DNA of 47,828 nucleotides from contig CAJXLX010000011.1 in assembly GCA_913056335.1 (NCBI GenBank), positions 1 through 47,828 on the forward strand, in the 5' to 3' direction. The stretch is from an uncultured Rhodothermaceae bacterium. GTDB taxonomy: Bacteria; Bacteroidota; Rhodothermia; Rhodothermales; Salinibacteraceae. Of this stretch, positions 9,279 through 18,066 are shown piece by piece (position 1 is the first letter of the stretch; every line of letters starts with the position of its first letter). A program made the position numbers and the translations under genes. The notes beneath the pieces are model-generated. The model made no database searches and was not told the DNA's origin. It saw nothing but the letters and a program-made list of their open reading frames with translations.

Positions 9279-9731
9279 ATGGCTTCGTTTGAAGATATTG
9301 CCGCAGGCTTCCAAATGGTCGGTCGCGATGGCCGATTGGAGCTGCTGTTAGAGTACTCCGACAAGCTGCCGCCACTGCCCGAAGCCTACCAAGAGCTTCG
9401 TGAGGCTGGGCTCAACATGGTGCACGAGTGCCAATCGCCGGTCTTCCTGCGTCCCGAGGTGCACAACGGCACCGTGCGCATCATCGCGGATGTGCCTCGC
9501 AATGCGCCCACCGCACGCGCCTTCGTATCCATCCTGCACGAAGCCTTCGACGGAGCCACGCCCGACGCCGTTGCCACTGCGACCGACTATCCGCTGCGCG
9601 ACCTGGGCCTGGCCGACCTGCTCGGCGCGCAGCGCACACAGGGACTTTCGGCTATCTATCAGCGGATGAAGCACGCGGTAGCTGAACGCAGCCACACACC
9701 TATCGCAGCCGACTCCGCCGACAGCGCATAG
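9279..9731 (+). CDS. sufE: SufE-family cysteine desulfuration protein
   Basis: SufE accepts sulfur from the desulfurase SufS as a persulfide for Fe-S cluster assembly. The protein has about 150 residues. The acceptor Cys is at residue 51 in HECQSPVFL, the same position as in the E. coli protein, although the preceding residue is Glu rather than the more usual Gly. The family's PPLPEAYQ and LGLADLLGAQRTQGL segments are present. ATG 9279 is preferred over the TTG two codons earlier. It sits behind the rhodanese and no sufS or suf cluster is near, so thiosulfate sulfur may be routed through it. It ends one base before the convergent Nudix gene. Confidence 0.9.
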   Translation: MASFEDIAAGFQMVGRDGRLELLLEYSDKLPPLPEAYQELREAGLNMVHECQSPVFLRPEVHNGTVRIIADVPRNAPTARAFVSILHEAFDGATPDAVATATDYPLRDLGLADLLGAQRTQGLSAIYQRMKHAVAERSHTPIAADSADSA

Positions 9732-9732
9732 C

Positions 9733-10395
9733 TCACGCCACCCGGCCACTAAACTTGCCCGATGCCTGGCGCACCACCTGCAGGAGTTCGGCCAGCATCA
9801 TCGCCGTAGCGCCCCACACGGCGTGCCCATCGACCGCGTAGTACGGTACGTCTATGCTGCGCCCGTGGAGCGTCCACGGCTCTACCGTGCGCGTACCTGG
9901 GTCGAGCAGATGCGGGAGCAATGCGGGCAGCACCATCTCGACCTCGGCTTCCTGTGCAGTAAAGGTGGGCGCACGTGGGCATACCGCCACGAACGGGTGG
10001 ACGCAAAACCCAGATGGCGGAATGTACAACGAGGTGAGCGAGCCCAGTATGGTGGATGCCCCGGGCGGAAGCCCCACTTCTTCGTGCGCCTCACGCAGCG
10101 CGGTATCGCACGGGACCTCGTCCGGCTCGCAGCGTCCGCCGGGGAAGGAGATCTGCCCAGGGTGGTGCGGCAGGTCGTTACGCCGCACGGTGAGCAGGAC
10201 CGTGGGCACGCCATCTGCATTCGGATAGAGTAGCGCAAGCACGCCTGCGTTGGTGCAATCGGTGGCTTCGGTGGGCGGGCGCCGGTGTCCCGCATCGTAG
10301 CGCGGAGCCATGGTTTGCTGGGCCTCGGGCCCCGGTAGGCCGTTGCGGAACTGGCTCTTCAGCGCGGGAACGAGGCGGTCGAACGCAATCGACAT
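9733..10395 (-). CDS. Nudix hydrolase, CoA pyrophosphatase type
   Basis: Predicted to cleave coenzyme A or a related nucleotide diphosphate into 4-phosphopantetheine and 3',5'-ADP. The Nudix box GX5EX7REXXEEXG is complete, ending REAHEEVGL. Directly before it lies LPHHPGQISFPGG, preceded by LLTVRR, the additional signature that marks the NudL/CoA pyrophosphatase subgroup. ATG 10395 gives MSIAFDRL and about 220 residues, typical for the group; an upstream in-frame start is possible but Pro-rich and unlikely. Cytoplasmic. It is convergent with sufE and nothing nearby links it to a pathway. Confidence 0.85.
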   Translation of the reverse strand: MSIAFDRLVPALKSQFRNGLPGPEAQQTMAPRYDAGHRRPPTEATDCTNAGVLALLYPNADGVPTVLLTVRRNDLPHHPGQISFPGGRCEPDEVPCDTALREAHEEVGLPPGASTILGSLTSLYIPPSGFCVHPFVAVCPRAPTFTAQEAEVEMVLPALLPHLLDPGTRTVEPWTLHGRSIDVPYYAVDGHAVWGATAMMLAELLQVVRQASGKFSGRVA

Positions 10396-10564
10396 GGTGG
10401 GGATCGGAATGGGTGAACAGATGGGCATAGGCTCTTGGCGCTCATGCCGCCGTTGGTATGCGTGGTATCTTGCGGGGGTCCGGTAGGCACGGAGGTGCAG
10501 CGCGCGGGCCTTCGCTTCCCTCTGAAACTAACAAAGCTGCCCCCACGCAAGGCCGCTATGTACC

Positions 10565-10608
10565 CCAAACAACAAAGCGCCCCGGCCGCCGTGAGGCCGC
10601 CGGAGCGC
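10565..10608 (-). terminator. Intrinsic terminator of hsp20
   Basis: Strong GC hairpin at 10577-10608, with arms GCGCCCCGGC and GCCGGAGCGC (one mismatch) plus an inner GCC/GGC pair closed by a GTGA loop. On the minus strand it is followed by TTTGTTGTTT, the right arrangement to end the hsp20 transcript. Confidence 0.65.
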
Positions 10609-10686
10609 GTGTGGAGGCACTAAAGACGGATTCGAGGCAATCCGTCTACCTCCAGAACCAGGTGATGTGCGCGCGCTGAGATCCGG

Positions 10687-11133
10687 TTATTGGATCTCAA
10701 TCTGACGCGGCTTGCTTTCTTCGGCCTTCGGGACCGTAATCGTCAGGACGCCATCTTGGTACGACGCTTCGATGTTGTTTTCCTGAATCGACTGCGGCAG
10801 CGTGAAGGAGCGATGGAAGTGGCCAAAGGCACGCTCCACGCGTACGTACTCGTCGCCTTCGTTGCGGGCTTCGTGGCGACGCTCGCCGCTGACCGTGAGC
10901 TGCCGTTCCTGCATGTTGATCTTCAGGTCGTCTTTCGACAGGCCCGGCAGGTCGAGGCGAATTTCGTAGTTATCAGGCGTTTCGACCATGTCGGTGCGCG
11001 GCGCCCACATGCGCGTGGTGTCCTCGTCGCGGCTGTTCTCGTTGCTTGTGGGAAACAGACGGTTGAATACCTGATCGATTTCGCTTTGCAGTGTGCGTAA
11101 GCTTCGGTTGGGTGTGCGGGTTATGTTCGTCAT
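10687..11133 (-). CDS. Small heat shock protein, Hsp20 family
   Basis: ATP-independent chaperone of about 148 residues that holds unfolding proteins in large oligomers. The alpha-crystallin domain covers about residues 45-140: the start of the core is TDMVETPDNYEIRLDLPGL, and the signature ASYQDGVLTITVPK lies near the end. A short C-terminal tail ends IEIQ, the I-x-I motif that docks neighbouring subunits. The ATG at 11133 is preferred over the GTG three codons upstream because AGGTGAT is correctly spaced before it, one of the few clear Shine-Dalgarno sites in the window. Transcribed alone and divergent from the OMP gene. Confidence 0.93.
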   Translation of the reverse strand: MTNITRTPNRSLRTLQSEIDQVFNRLFPTSNENSRDEDTTRMWAPRTDMVETPDNYEIRLDLPGLSKDDLKINMQERQLTVSGERRHEARNEGDEYVRVERAFGHFHRSFTLPQSIQENNIEASYQDGVLTITVPKAEESKPRQIEIQ

Positions 11134-11540
11134 ATTAATCACCTCGTTCGGTTATCTCTATTTGTGGTGCGTTACAGGGAATGCAGAGCACATCTTACTT
11201 CTAACTCCGCCATTTACTTGTGCAACCTCTGTACCAACCCGATACAAAACACTTCTAACGTACAGTTGCCTGCCAACACGGCAGGCTCTACAGCATGGTC
11301 TGACAGCTTTTTAGACGGTGCCTGACAAGATGGGGGCGGACTGTCATCATGTATCAGGAAGCTGACAACATGCAGATGCCAGCACGACACGCAGGATTTT
11401 TTGCTGCGATTTGGGCCGGTTGGTGGACTTGCGCTTTCCGTGAAGGTTCAATACATTTGGTATATGAGATGACGGCGCACCGTTCTCGTGGCGCTACATC
11501 ACTCTCGTACGATACCTTGTTATTGACTCTTCTTGTACTC
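11134..11540. other. Divergent intergenic region, hsp20 / OMP barrel
   Basis: About 400 bases without a convincing gene. It holds a perfect hairpin GCCTGCC-AACAC-GGCAGGC at 11268-11286 and three CTGACA motifs (around 11299, 11330 and 11360). I see no CIRCE element, so HrcA control of hsp20 is not supported. Some in-frame codons extend upstream of the OMP gene but look non-coding. Confidence 0.45.
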
Positions 11541-12176
11541 ATGTCCGATCTATCAAACGTTAGCTTACCCTCACTGCTCGTCCTGACCCTTTTTCTGTGC
11601 ATGGGCACACAAGCCCCTACTGCACAGGCGCAGTCCGATGATGCGTCACCTCGCTTCACGCTGGGCGTGGGTCCAGCACTGCTCTCCACAGTCAGCGCCC
11701 CCCAGACCGGGGCCTACCAGACCTATGGTGTTGGCGCCCGCGCCGAGATGCGCGTGCTGGAGTCGCTCGCTGTTGGACTCACCGGCGGTGTATTTCGTGC
11801 CACCGACCACCGCACACAAGGGGGATTCACGCAGTCTGACTTTACCCGACGCGTTGTTACGGGCACGCTACGCGCCCAGCTTGACGCGTACGAAACATCG
11901 GCTTTTCGAATCTATGGGATCGCAGGCGTTGCGATGCACCACGCTAACCGATCGGGGGAAATGCTCCTCGTTAACGATGCTCCGCCGTACGGCACCAGCA
12001 CGCGTCCAGTTTCCGAAAGCGCACTCCGCTGGGGGCCTCAGGTCGGCGGCGGCCTCGCGCTGATGCGGTTTAAGGGCGCACAGGTCTATGCCGAGCCCAC
12101 ATTTACCGCCCTGCTGCCTGATGCCGACAACTTTGGGCGCGTTCAGCTGGATGTGGGGGTTCGTCTTCCGCTGTAG
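11541..12176 (+). CDS. Secreted outer-membrane beta-barrel-like protein
   Basis: Protein of 211 residues with a clean signal peptide (hydrophobic LLVLTLFLCMG, cleavage likely after AQAQ near residue 32). The rest alternates short amphipathic strands rich in Gly and aromatics, such as RFTLGVGPALL and RIYGIAGVAMHH, and ends in a strand VQLDVGVRLPL. This pattern fits an eight-stranded barrel of the OmpW/OMP_b-brl type, but I cannot name a family. ATG 11541 is chosen because it places the signal peptide at the N-terminus. Transcribed alone, with a terminator-like hairpin 75 bases after the stop. Confidence 0.7.
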   Translation: MSDLSNVSLPSLLVLTLFLCMGTQAPTAQAQSDDASPRFTLGVGPALLSTVSAPQTGAYQTYGVGARAEMRVLESLAVGLTGGVFRATDHRTQGGFTQSDFTRRVVTGTLRAQLDAYETSAFRIYGIAGVAMHHANRSGEMLLVNDAPPYGTSTRPVSESALRWGPQVGGGLALMRFKGAQVYAEPTFTALLPDADNFGRVQLDVGVRLPL

Positions 12177-12250
12177 CAGGTAGATGAACGACCAAAGTAC
12201 TGCACTCGGTCGCGACATGCCGGTGGGTGCCAGCACGTCCTCGCTGTGCA

Positions 12251-12290
12251 CGCCCGACGAAGGACCGTCGGGCGCAGGGGTCGTTTTTGT
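12251..12290 (+). terminator. Terminator-like hairpin after OMP gene
   Basis: Perfect inverted repeat CGCCCGAC-gaaggacc-GTCGGGCG at 12251-12274, followed after eight bases by GTTTTTG on the plus strand. Consistent with an end for the OMP gene transcript. Confidence 0.55.
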
Positions 12291-12349
12291 GGATTAGGTA
12301 TCGTTCACAATTCAGATAGCGCTACGGAGCGATGAATGCATCAACCCTG

Positions 12350-12404
12350 CCTCCCAAAACGGCGACGGGCCGCCCCACCGAGACGTGTTCTCGGAGAGCG
12401 GCCC
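12350..12404 (-). terminator. Terminator of the fahA transcript
   Basis: Nested hairpin at 12367-12404: outer arms GGGCCGC and GCGGCCC, inner arms CCGAGA and TCTCGG with a CGTGT loop. On the minus strand it is followed by CGCCGTTTTGGG. It lies about 50 bases past the fumarylacetoacetase stop. Confidence 0.6.
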
Positions 12405-12455
12405 GCTGCTCTATGATGTGCCGTTTACCTGCGTGACAGCTTCGTCCGTTGCGTC

Positions 12456-13754
12456 TTATGCATCGAGCGGCTGCGCGGGCTGCACCACACCCTCGGTGGT
12501 ACCGAGCCCGATGCGGAAGCCGTTGCCTTGGGCCCAGCCGCGCATGATGACGCGATCGCCATCTTGCAGGAAGGAGCGCTTGGAGCCGTCGGGCATCTGC
12601 AACGGCTTGGTGCCGCGCCAGGCCAGCTCCAGCATGCTGCCGTAGCTGTCTTCGGTGGGCCCGCTGATAGTGCCCGACGCCATAAGGTCGCCCGGACGCG
12701 TGTTGCATCCGTTTACGGTGTGATGCGCCAGCTGCTGCCGCATCGACCAGTACATGTAGTTGAAGTTGGTCTGGCTGATGGTGTGCGGCGCGTCCATCTC
12801 AGGGGTTTGCAGCTGCACTTCGAGCTCAATATCGAAGTTCGCGCGGTCGTTGGGCTGCAGGTAGGGGAGCGGTTCGGGATCTTGCTTGGGGCCGTCGGTG
12901 CGGAAGGGCTCCAGCGCATCCAGCGGCACGACCCACGGCGACACGGTCGTGGCAAAGCTCTTGCCCAGGAACGGACCCAGCGGCACGTATTCCCACTTCT
13001 GGATGTCGCGGGCGCTCCAGTCGTTGACGAGCGAGAGTCCGAAGATATGAGACTCAGCGTCTTTTGCCTGAATCGGGGTGCCCAGCGCGTTGCCCGTGCC
13101 CACGAAGAAGCCCATCTCCAGCTCAAAGTCGAGCAGTTGGCTCGGCCCGTAGGTCGGGGGCGCGTCGTCGTCGGGTTTGCGCTGGCCGCAAGGGCGCTGG
13201 ATGGGCGTGCCACTTACCACGACCGAACTGGCGCGTCCGTGATAGCCCACAGGCAGATGCAGCCAGTTGGGTTTGAGGGCATTCTCGGGCCCGCGAAACA
13301 TAGTACCGATGTTGGTGGCGTGCTCGCGCGAGGAATAGAAGTCGGTGTAGTCGCCCACCTCTACCGGGAGCAACATGGTCACGTCGTCTTGTGCGTGTAG
13401 CACACGACTGCGCAGCGAGTCATCGTCGCGGAGGGTGGCGGTGTCGGATTTGAGCAGGTGGTGCACAGTCGAGCGTGCCGCGCGCCACACCGGACGCCCC
13501 AGGGCCATGAACGGATTTAGCGTATCCGCATGAAACGGGTGGGTGTCGGCGCCCAGCGCATCGTGGTCGAACAAGCCAGCATCAGCCAGCGTCGCCAGAT
13601 CCACAACGTGGTCGCCAATGGCTACGCCAACGCGCGGCTCGGCTTGCGCATTGGGGCGAAATATGCCGTAGGGCAGATTCTGAATGGGAAATGGATGATC
13701 GCTGGGTACGTCGAGGAACGACGCATCCGATGCGGGAATGGATGTAGACGACAT
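12456..13754 (-). CDS. fahA: Fumarylacetoacetase
   Basis: Last step of tyrosine/homogentisate degradation: hydrolysis of fumarylacetoacetate to fumarate and acetoacetate. About 432 residues, the usual length of full FAH with its SH3-like N-terminal domain ([21 protein letters not shown]). Metal and active-site regions are recognisable: [14 protein letters not shown] (catalytic His and metal Asp), [10 protein letters not shown] (two metal Glu) and [14 protein letters not shown] (metal Asp). The ATG at 13754 gives MSSTSIPAS; an upstream start would add nine residues. It follows the conserved unknown gene by 69 bases on the same strand. No hmgA or hppD is in the window. Confidence 0.95.
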   Translation of the reverse strand: MSSTSIPASDASFLDVPSDHPFPIQNLPYGIFRPNAQAEPRVGVAIGDHVVDLATLADAGLFDHDALGADTHPFHADTLNPFMALGRPVWRAARSTVHHLLKSDTATLRDDDSLRSRVLHAQDDVTMLLPVEVGDYTDFYSSREHATNIGTMFRGPENALKPNWLHLPVGYHGRASSVVVSGTPIQRPCGQRKPDDDAPPTYGPSQLLDFELEMGFFVGTGNALGTPIQAKDAESHIFGLSLVNDWSARDIQKWEYVPLGPFLGKSFATTVSPWVVPLDALEPFRTDGPKQDPEPLPYLQPNDRANFDIELEVQLQTPEMDAPHTISQTNFNYMYWSMRQQLAHHTVNGCNTRPGDLMASGTISGPTEDSYGSMLELAWRGTKPLQMPDGSKRSFLQDGDRVIMRGWAQGNGFRIGLGTTEGVVQPAQPLDA

Positions 13755-13823
13755 AGGCAAGGTGGTGTGTAGTGAAGTCAATGAAACGAGGGTAGATGCT
13801 GCGGTGTGCGGCGCTACATCAAG

Positions 13824-14831
13824 CTACATCAAGCTAAGCGCGCGCAGGTCTTCAACCGGTTCGACGAAGCTGCAACTGCCAAAGGAGTGCGCAAGTGCAG
13901 CACGGCTGTGCGAAATATCTTCGACCGAGGCGCTAAGCGGCCCCCACTGCATGCCTTCTTGCGTGAAGGTAAAGGTGTCCGCATTCTCCTCGCGCAAAAT
14001 CGCAGAGACGCCATCCACATCCAGGTCGTGCTCGGCAGCCAGCACCGCCGCGCCAAACACGTTGAAGAAGCCGTGGCGCATGACCTCGTACTGCTCGTCG
14101 TGGTGGCGAGACGGGTGGTGGAGTCCAGCGGTGCCCTTGAAGCGCACCCCCGTATCGCGGCAGGCCACGATAGCACGCGCGACCTGATCAACGGAAGGAA
14201 AAAGCTCCGGCTCCATGCCACCACATCGGATCTTCAGTCCCAGAATGCTTTGTTCGGGCACCGGTTGGTTGGCATTGGCGGAGGCGAAGGTGGGCAGTAC
14301 CTGCGGCAGTTGCGATGCCGTGTCGTCGGTCAGCGGCACCTCGAAGAAGATGTCGAGGTGCGCAAGGCCATGCTGAGCGAGTGTTGAGTCGACCGCCTCC
14401 AGAAAGCGCGCAACGGGCTCCGCCTCAAACGAGTCGAGCAGCGTGGTAGGCAGGCGCACTTCCATCACATCGGGACGCACGTGACTGTTGTGGTCTTCGA
14501 TGCACGTGTCGATGCGATCAAGGTCGTCTGTAAACGCTTCCAAAAACGCATCAACAGTAGCGCCGCCCTGCCCGAGAACTGACAGTCCCACCGGCGGGTT
14601 GCTGGCAATGGCCTGGCGGAAGGGCCGTAGCTCATCGAGCCGTTTGGTAGGAATGACAAAGCGATTGAGCATCCAGCGCTCGGGTTCGGCGCGGTAGCTG
14701 AGGAAGTTCTGCATCGCCTCGTGCAGGGGGAGGTCGGCAGGCGGAAACATGCCTGCGTAATCCACAATGCGCTGCAAGAAGGCCCGCAGGCCCGGCGCAA
14801 TGAGGGTATCGTCGGTATGGGGAGCGTTCAT
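13824..14831 (-). CDS. Conserved unknown protein upstream of fahA
   Basis: Protein of 335 residues with no signal peptide or membrane span. I do not recognise a named family. Notable segments are VDYAGMFPPADLPL near the N-terminus, the central LGLKIRCGGMEPELFP, and FKGTAGLHHPSRHHDE followed by MRHGFFNVFGAAVLA. The clustered His, Lys and Arg residues look like a TIM-barrel-type active site, and the alternating strand/helix pattern agrees, but this is inference. It sits 69 bases before fahA on the same strand, so it may act in aromatic amino-acid breakdown. A 10-base tandem duplication (CATCAAGCTA twice, 13816-13835) overlaps its stop codon. Confidence 0.75.
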   Translation of the reverse strand: MNAPHTDDTLIAPGLRAFLQRIVDYAGMFPPADLPLHEAMQNFLSYRAEPERWMLNRFVIPTKRLDELRPFRQAIASNPPVGLSVLGQGGATVDAFLEAFTDDLDRIDTCIEDHNSHVRPDVMEVRLPTTLLDSFEAEPVARFLEAVDSTLAQHGLAHLDIFFEVPLTDDTASQLPQVLPTFASANANQPVPEQSILGLKIRCGGMEPELFPSVDQVARAIVACRDTGVRFKGTAGLHHPSRHHDEQYEVMRHGFFNVFGAAVLAAEHDLDVDGVSAILREENADTFTFTQEGMQWGPLSASVEDISHSRAALAHSFGSCSFVEPVEDLRALSLM

Positions 14832-15145
14832 GAGCAGTAAGAAGGCAAGTCGGCAGATGCGAGCGGGCGCTGTAGCGCGCGATGTATGTACGCGTAGCGC
14901 GCCCTTTTCGTTATCCGCAGTAAAGCGTGCGGATCCCTATAAAAGCAAACGCACAACGCGCTCTGCAGTCGGGTATAGTAGATACTTCACGAAGCTCTCC
15001 CGATTTGCTTCTTGCAACTGCTTAAGCGTACATATTAAATTGTAATGGTTCTTTACGGCGTCGTGAACGTCACGAAAGACGACACGTAGCATGGCGATAT
15101 GTGTGACGTTCACCGGATTTCTACTCACGGCTTCCCAACCCCATT
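14832..15145. other. Divergent intergenic region with paired operator-like sites
   Basis: This 314-base gap lies between divergent starts. Apart from the two GTGA-N3-TCAC sites listed separately, there is a moderately AT-rich tract (14935-15050). I see no RNA gene or confident promoter. Confidence 0.45.
15063..15113. promoter_or_regulatory. Two GTGA-N3-TCAC palindromes upstream of the TPR lipoprotein gene
   Basis: GTGAACGTCAC at 15063-15073 and its exact reverse complement GTGACGTTCAC at 15103-15113. The two centres are 40 bases apart, close to four helical turns. Each site is itself a GTGA-N3-TCAC palindrome, and the second ends 32 bases before the lipoprotein ATG. This looks like a pair of regulator binding sites. 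The half-site resembles that of CRP/FNR proteins, but the spacer is shorter. Confidence 0.4.
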
Positions 15146-16414
15146 ATGATTGTATCCCGTCGATATTCGTTTCATGCGCTGCTGTGCGCGGTCTTTCTGG
15201 CCGGGGCAGTGCTTGCGGGCTGCGCCACCGGCGACCCCAACATTAACGAAGCAGAAAGTGCGCTGGAGGATGGCAACTATGAGGCCGCGCTGGAAAGCGT
15301 AGAGCGCGCCCTGGAAACCAATCCCGAGAACGCACAGGCATACCTGACGCGTGCCGACATCTATCAGGATCAGGCCGCTGAGACGTCCGATCCCGAAGAG
15401 CGCGTTCGCTTGTACGAGCAGGTAGCCGAGGCGCAACAACAGGCCATTGAAATCAACCCGGAACTGGAGAGTGAGATTCAGGGCCAACGGCAGTTTGCGT
15501 ACATTGACCTGATGCAGCAGGGCGCGCAGAAGTTCAACGAAGCCCAGGAAGCGGGCGAGGAGGCGCTCTTTCAGGAAACCGCCTCGTTCTTCACAAGCGC
15601 GCGTCTCTTGGAGCCCGACTCCAGCGGTGCCTACATTAACGAAGCGTACGCGCGGCTCAATGCCGGGGAGCGCGAAGAGGTGATTCCGGTGCTGGAGCAA
15701 GGCATCGAAACGAGCCCGGATACCGTTGATGCGAATCTGTACTCGATTCTGGGCAGCCTCTACGTTCAGAATGAACGCTATGACGACGCAATCACGCTGC
15801 TCGATGAGGCCACCGGGTTTTACACCGACAACCGCGAGTTGCAGGAGCTCCGTTTGAATGCGTACACCGCCAGTGGAGACGTTGGCGAGGCGCTTTCGGC
15901 CTATCGCGAGCAGGTTGAGGCCAGCCCGGAAAACCCCATTTTCCGCTATAACTATGGGTCCCTTTTGCTCAATGACGAGCAGTACGAGGAAGCGGCCGCG
16001 CAGTTAGAGCGCGCCACCGAGCTTAATCCTGAGAACGGGGATGCGTTCTTTAATCTTGGAGCCTCGTACGTGAATCAGGCGGCGAACCTCGACGAAGAAA
16101 TCTCTGAGATCGAGGAGCGTCTGCGCGAAGAAGAGCGCGAGGCAAACGAAGAAGAGCGCGGACGCCTCGAAACGCTTTCGAGCGAACGTCAGACGCTTAT
16201 CGAGCAGTCGATTCCGCCTTTTGAGCAGGCCTACGACCTGCTCGAACCGAGCAGCCCAAACTATAGCACAGTCTGCCGTGAGCTGTACCGCTCATACGTA
16301 CTTGTGGAGCGCACTGAAGACGCCGAAGAGCTGGAGTCGTGCTTCGACGATGTCGACGAAACGCCGCCCGGCATGGAATCTTCTGAAGAAGGGGATGAAT
16401 CAGGTGGTCAGTAA
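15146..16414 (+). CDS. TPR-repeat lipoprotein
   Basis: Protein of 422 residues with a lipoprotein signal: Arg-Arg near the start, a hydrophobic core, and lipobox LAGC with Cys26. The mature part has several tetratricopeptide repeats (for example GNYEAALESVERALETNPEN near 40-60 and repeats at about 170-300) interrupted by a charged coiled-coil at about 310-355 (EISEIEERLREEE). It is strongly acidic and rich in Glu, consistent with a halophile. TPR lipoproteins usually scaffold envelope complexes; the partner is unknown. Monocistronic: divergent upstream neighbour and an intrinsic terminator 52 bases after the stop. Confidence 0.85.
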   Translation: MIVSRRYSFHALLCAVFLAGAVLAGCATGDPNINEAESALEDGNYEAALESVERALETNPENAQAYLTRADIYQDQAAETSDPEERVRLYEQVAEAQQQAIEINPELESEIQGQRQFAYIDLMQQGAQKFNEAQEAGEEALFQETASFFTSARLLEPDSSGAYINEAYARLNAGEREEVIPVLEQGIETSPDTVDANLYSILGSLYVQNERYDDAITLLDEATGFYTDNRELQELRLNAYTASGDVGEALSAYREQVEASPENPIFRYNYGSLLLNDEQYEEAAAQLERATELNPENGDAFFNLGASYVNQAANLDEEISEIEERLREEEREANEEERGRLETLSSERQTLIEQSIPPFEQAYDLLEPSSPNYSTVCRELYRSYVLVERTEDAEELESCFDDVDETPPGMESSEEGDESGGQ

Positions 16415-16466
16415 GACCCATCTCATGTAACGCGCTCACAGGCCGCGTAACTGGTCTGTGGCACGA

Positions 16467-16498
16467 GGCCCGAACCTTGAAGGGGTTCGGGCCTTTTT
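16467..16498 (+). terminator. Intrinsic terminator of the TPR lipoprotein gene
   Basis: Perfect 10-base stem GGCCCGAACC / GGTTCGGGCC (16467-16476, 16484-16493) with a 7-base loop, followed at once by TTTTTGTT. A textbook rho-independent terminator. Confidence 0.9.
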
Positions 16499-16647
16499 GT
16501 TGAGGAGCATCCCGGCCCTATTTGTTGATCGTTTATCTGTTGGCAGATGCGGTCTGCGCTCTCTGCCCCCAATGCGGTCTCTATTCGTTTTGTGCAGCAA
16601 CCGCCGGGAGTTGCTGCCTCGCTCTACCCATCAACCTGGTTTACCTT

Positions 16648-17814
16648 ATGGCTTCCGATTCGTCGAATCGCGGATTTGGCACCCACGCTGTCCATGCCGG
16701 CCAGCAGCCCGACCCGTCTACAGGCGCCGTTATGACGCCGATCTACCAGTCGTCGACCTATGCGCAGGCGGCGCCGGGCGAGCATCAGGGATACGAGTAC
16801 TCGCGCGTATCCAACCCGACCCGTACCGCGCTGGAAGGCAACCTGGCTGCTCTTGAGGGCGCCGAACACGGTATTGCGTTTGCCTCGGGCGTAGCGGGCA
16901 TCGACGCCATTATGAAGGGACTGCGCCCTGGCGATCATGTCATCTCAACCAACGACCTGTATGGCGGTAGCTTCCGCCTCTTCACAAAGGTGTTTGAGCC
17001 GTTTGGCATCGACTTTTCGTTTGTTGATATGACCGATCTCGACCAAATCGAGGCCGCGATCACCGACGATACGGCTATGATATGGGCCGAAACGCCCACG
17101 AATCCGCTCATGCGTATCATCGACATCGAAGCGGTGTGCGAACTGGCCGAGGCGCATGACATCGACGTAACGGTCGATAACACCTTCGCCACGCCGTACC
17201 TGCAGCAGCCGCTCGACCTGGGCGCCGACCTCGTGCTCCACTCCGCAACGAAGTACCTGGGCGGACACTCTGACATCATCTTGGGTGCGGTGTGCACCAG
17301 CCGCGATGACTGGGCCGAGAAGCTGCGCTTTCAGGTGAAGAGCGCCGGTGCCTCGCCGGGCCCCATGGACTGCTTCCTGGCGCTGCGTGGCACGAAGACG
17401 CTGCATGTGCGCATGGATCGCCACTGCGATAACGCCCGCGCGCTGGCGCTCTTTCTGAACGAGCACCCGAAGGTTGGCCATGTGCGCTACCCGGGACTGG
17501 AGTCGCACCCTGGCCACGACATTGCCGCCAAGCAGATGAGTGACTTCGGCGGCATGATTGCCTTTTCGCTCGCCGACGACCGCATCGAAGCCGCGAAAAC
17601 AGTGCTTTCCAACACCGATGTGTTCTTGCTTGCGGAGAGCCTGGGCGGCGTGGAGAGCCTGATTGAGCATCCGGCTTCCATGACGCATGCGTCTATTCCC
17701 CCAGAGGAACGCGAAAAAATCGGACTCACGGATTCGCTGATTCGACTCTCGGTCGGTATCGAAGATATCACCGACCTGCGTGCGGACCTGGAGCAGGCGC
17801 TCGACCGCGTATAA
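16648..17814 (+). CDS. Cystathionine gamma-synthase/lyase family PLP enzyme
   Basis: Cys/Met-metabolism PLP enzyme of 388 residues. It begins [14 protein letters not shown] and contains YSRVSNPTR (phosphate contact of the partner subunit), [10 protein letters not shown], and the PLP lysine at residue 202 in [12 protein letters not shown]. The C-terminal [17 protein letters not shown] segment is typical of both cystathionine gamma-synthase (methionine synthesis) and gamma-lyase (cysteine from homocysteine). Sequence alone does not separate them here. ATG 16648 is used because the upstream in-frame codons are not family-like and run close to the preceding terminator. Cytoplasmic homotetramer by family. 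No adjacent met or cys genes. Confidence 0.9.
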   Translation: MASDSSNRGFGTHAVHAGQQPDPSTGAVMTPIYQSSTYAQAAPGEHQGYEYSRVSNPTRTALEGNLAALEGAEHGIAFASGVAGIDAIMKGLRPGDHVISTNDLYGGSFRLFTKVFEPFGIDFSFVDMTDLDQIEAAITDDTAMIWAETPTNPLMRIIDIEAVCELAEAHDIDVTVDNTFATPYLQQPLDLGADLVLHSATKYLGGHSDIILGAVCTSRDDWAEKLRFQVKSAGASPGPMDCFLALRGTKTLHVRMDRHCDNARALALFLNEHPKVGHVRYPGLESHPGHDIAAKQMSDFGGMIAFSLADDRIEAAKTVLSNTDVFLLAESLGGVESLIEHPASMTHASIPPEEREKIGLTDSLIRLSVGIEDITDLRADLEQALDRV

Positions 17815-17830
17815 GCGGAGGCGTACTCCA

Positions 17831-17883
17831 CAAAAAAACCTGGAGGCAGCGGCTTCGAGCCCCCACAGCCCGAAGCCGCCAGT
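17831..17883 (-). terminator. Terminator, minus strand
   Basis: Hairpin formed by CGGCTTCG and CGAAGCCG at 17850-17878 with CTGG/CCAG extensions and a bulge. On the minus strand it is followed by GGTTTTTTTGTGG. It can end minus-strand transcription coming from the OMP gene, and its stem may also work for the convergent plus-strand PLP gene. Confidence 0.65.
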
Positions 17884-17978
17884 TGTGCACGTCGGCGTGC
17901 TGCCCACGATGGGCGGATATGCATGTTGAAGCCGATGGTGCGAAATGAGCGCTCACACACGCCCTCCAGGATAACAGG

Positions 17979-18048
17979 TAGGCGGCTTTATACAGCGCGG
18001 AGCGTATGTGATGCGTTTAGGCTCCTGCCCCGCGCTGTATGCCGCCTA
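17979..18048. repeat. Long inverted repeat in a convergent gap
   Basis: Arms TAGGCGGC-TTT-ATACAGCGCGG (17979-18000) and CCGCGCTGTATGCCGCCTA (18030-18048) are exact complements over 19 bases except for a three-base TTT bulge. The loop is 29 bases. A GTAG tetranucleotide begins at the left foot (17978). It is too large and lacks a T-run for a standard terminator. Confidence 0.6.
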
Positions 18049-18066
18049 TGTGTTACAAATCGAAAG

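Noticed and set aside
11134-11540. CIRCE or other HrcA-type element controlling hsp20
   Set aside because: No TTAGCACTC-N9-GAGTGCTAA or close variant is present.
16415-16647. SAM riboswitch before the cystathionine synthase/lyase gene
   Set aside because: The only strong structure is the terminator of the preceding lipoprotein gene; no SAM-box features seen.
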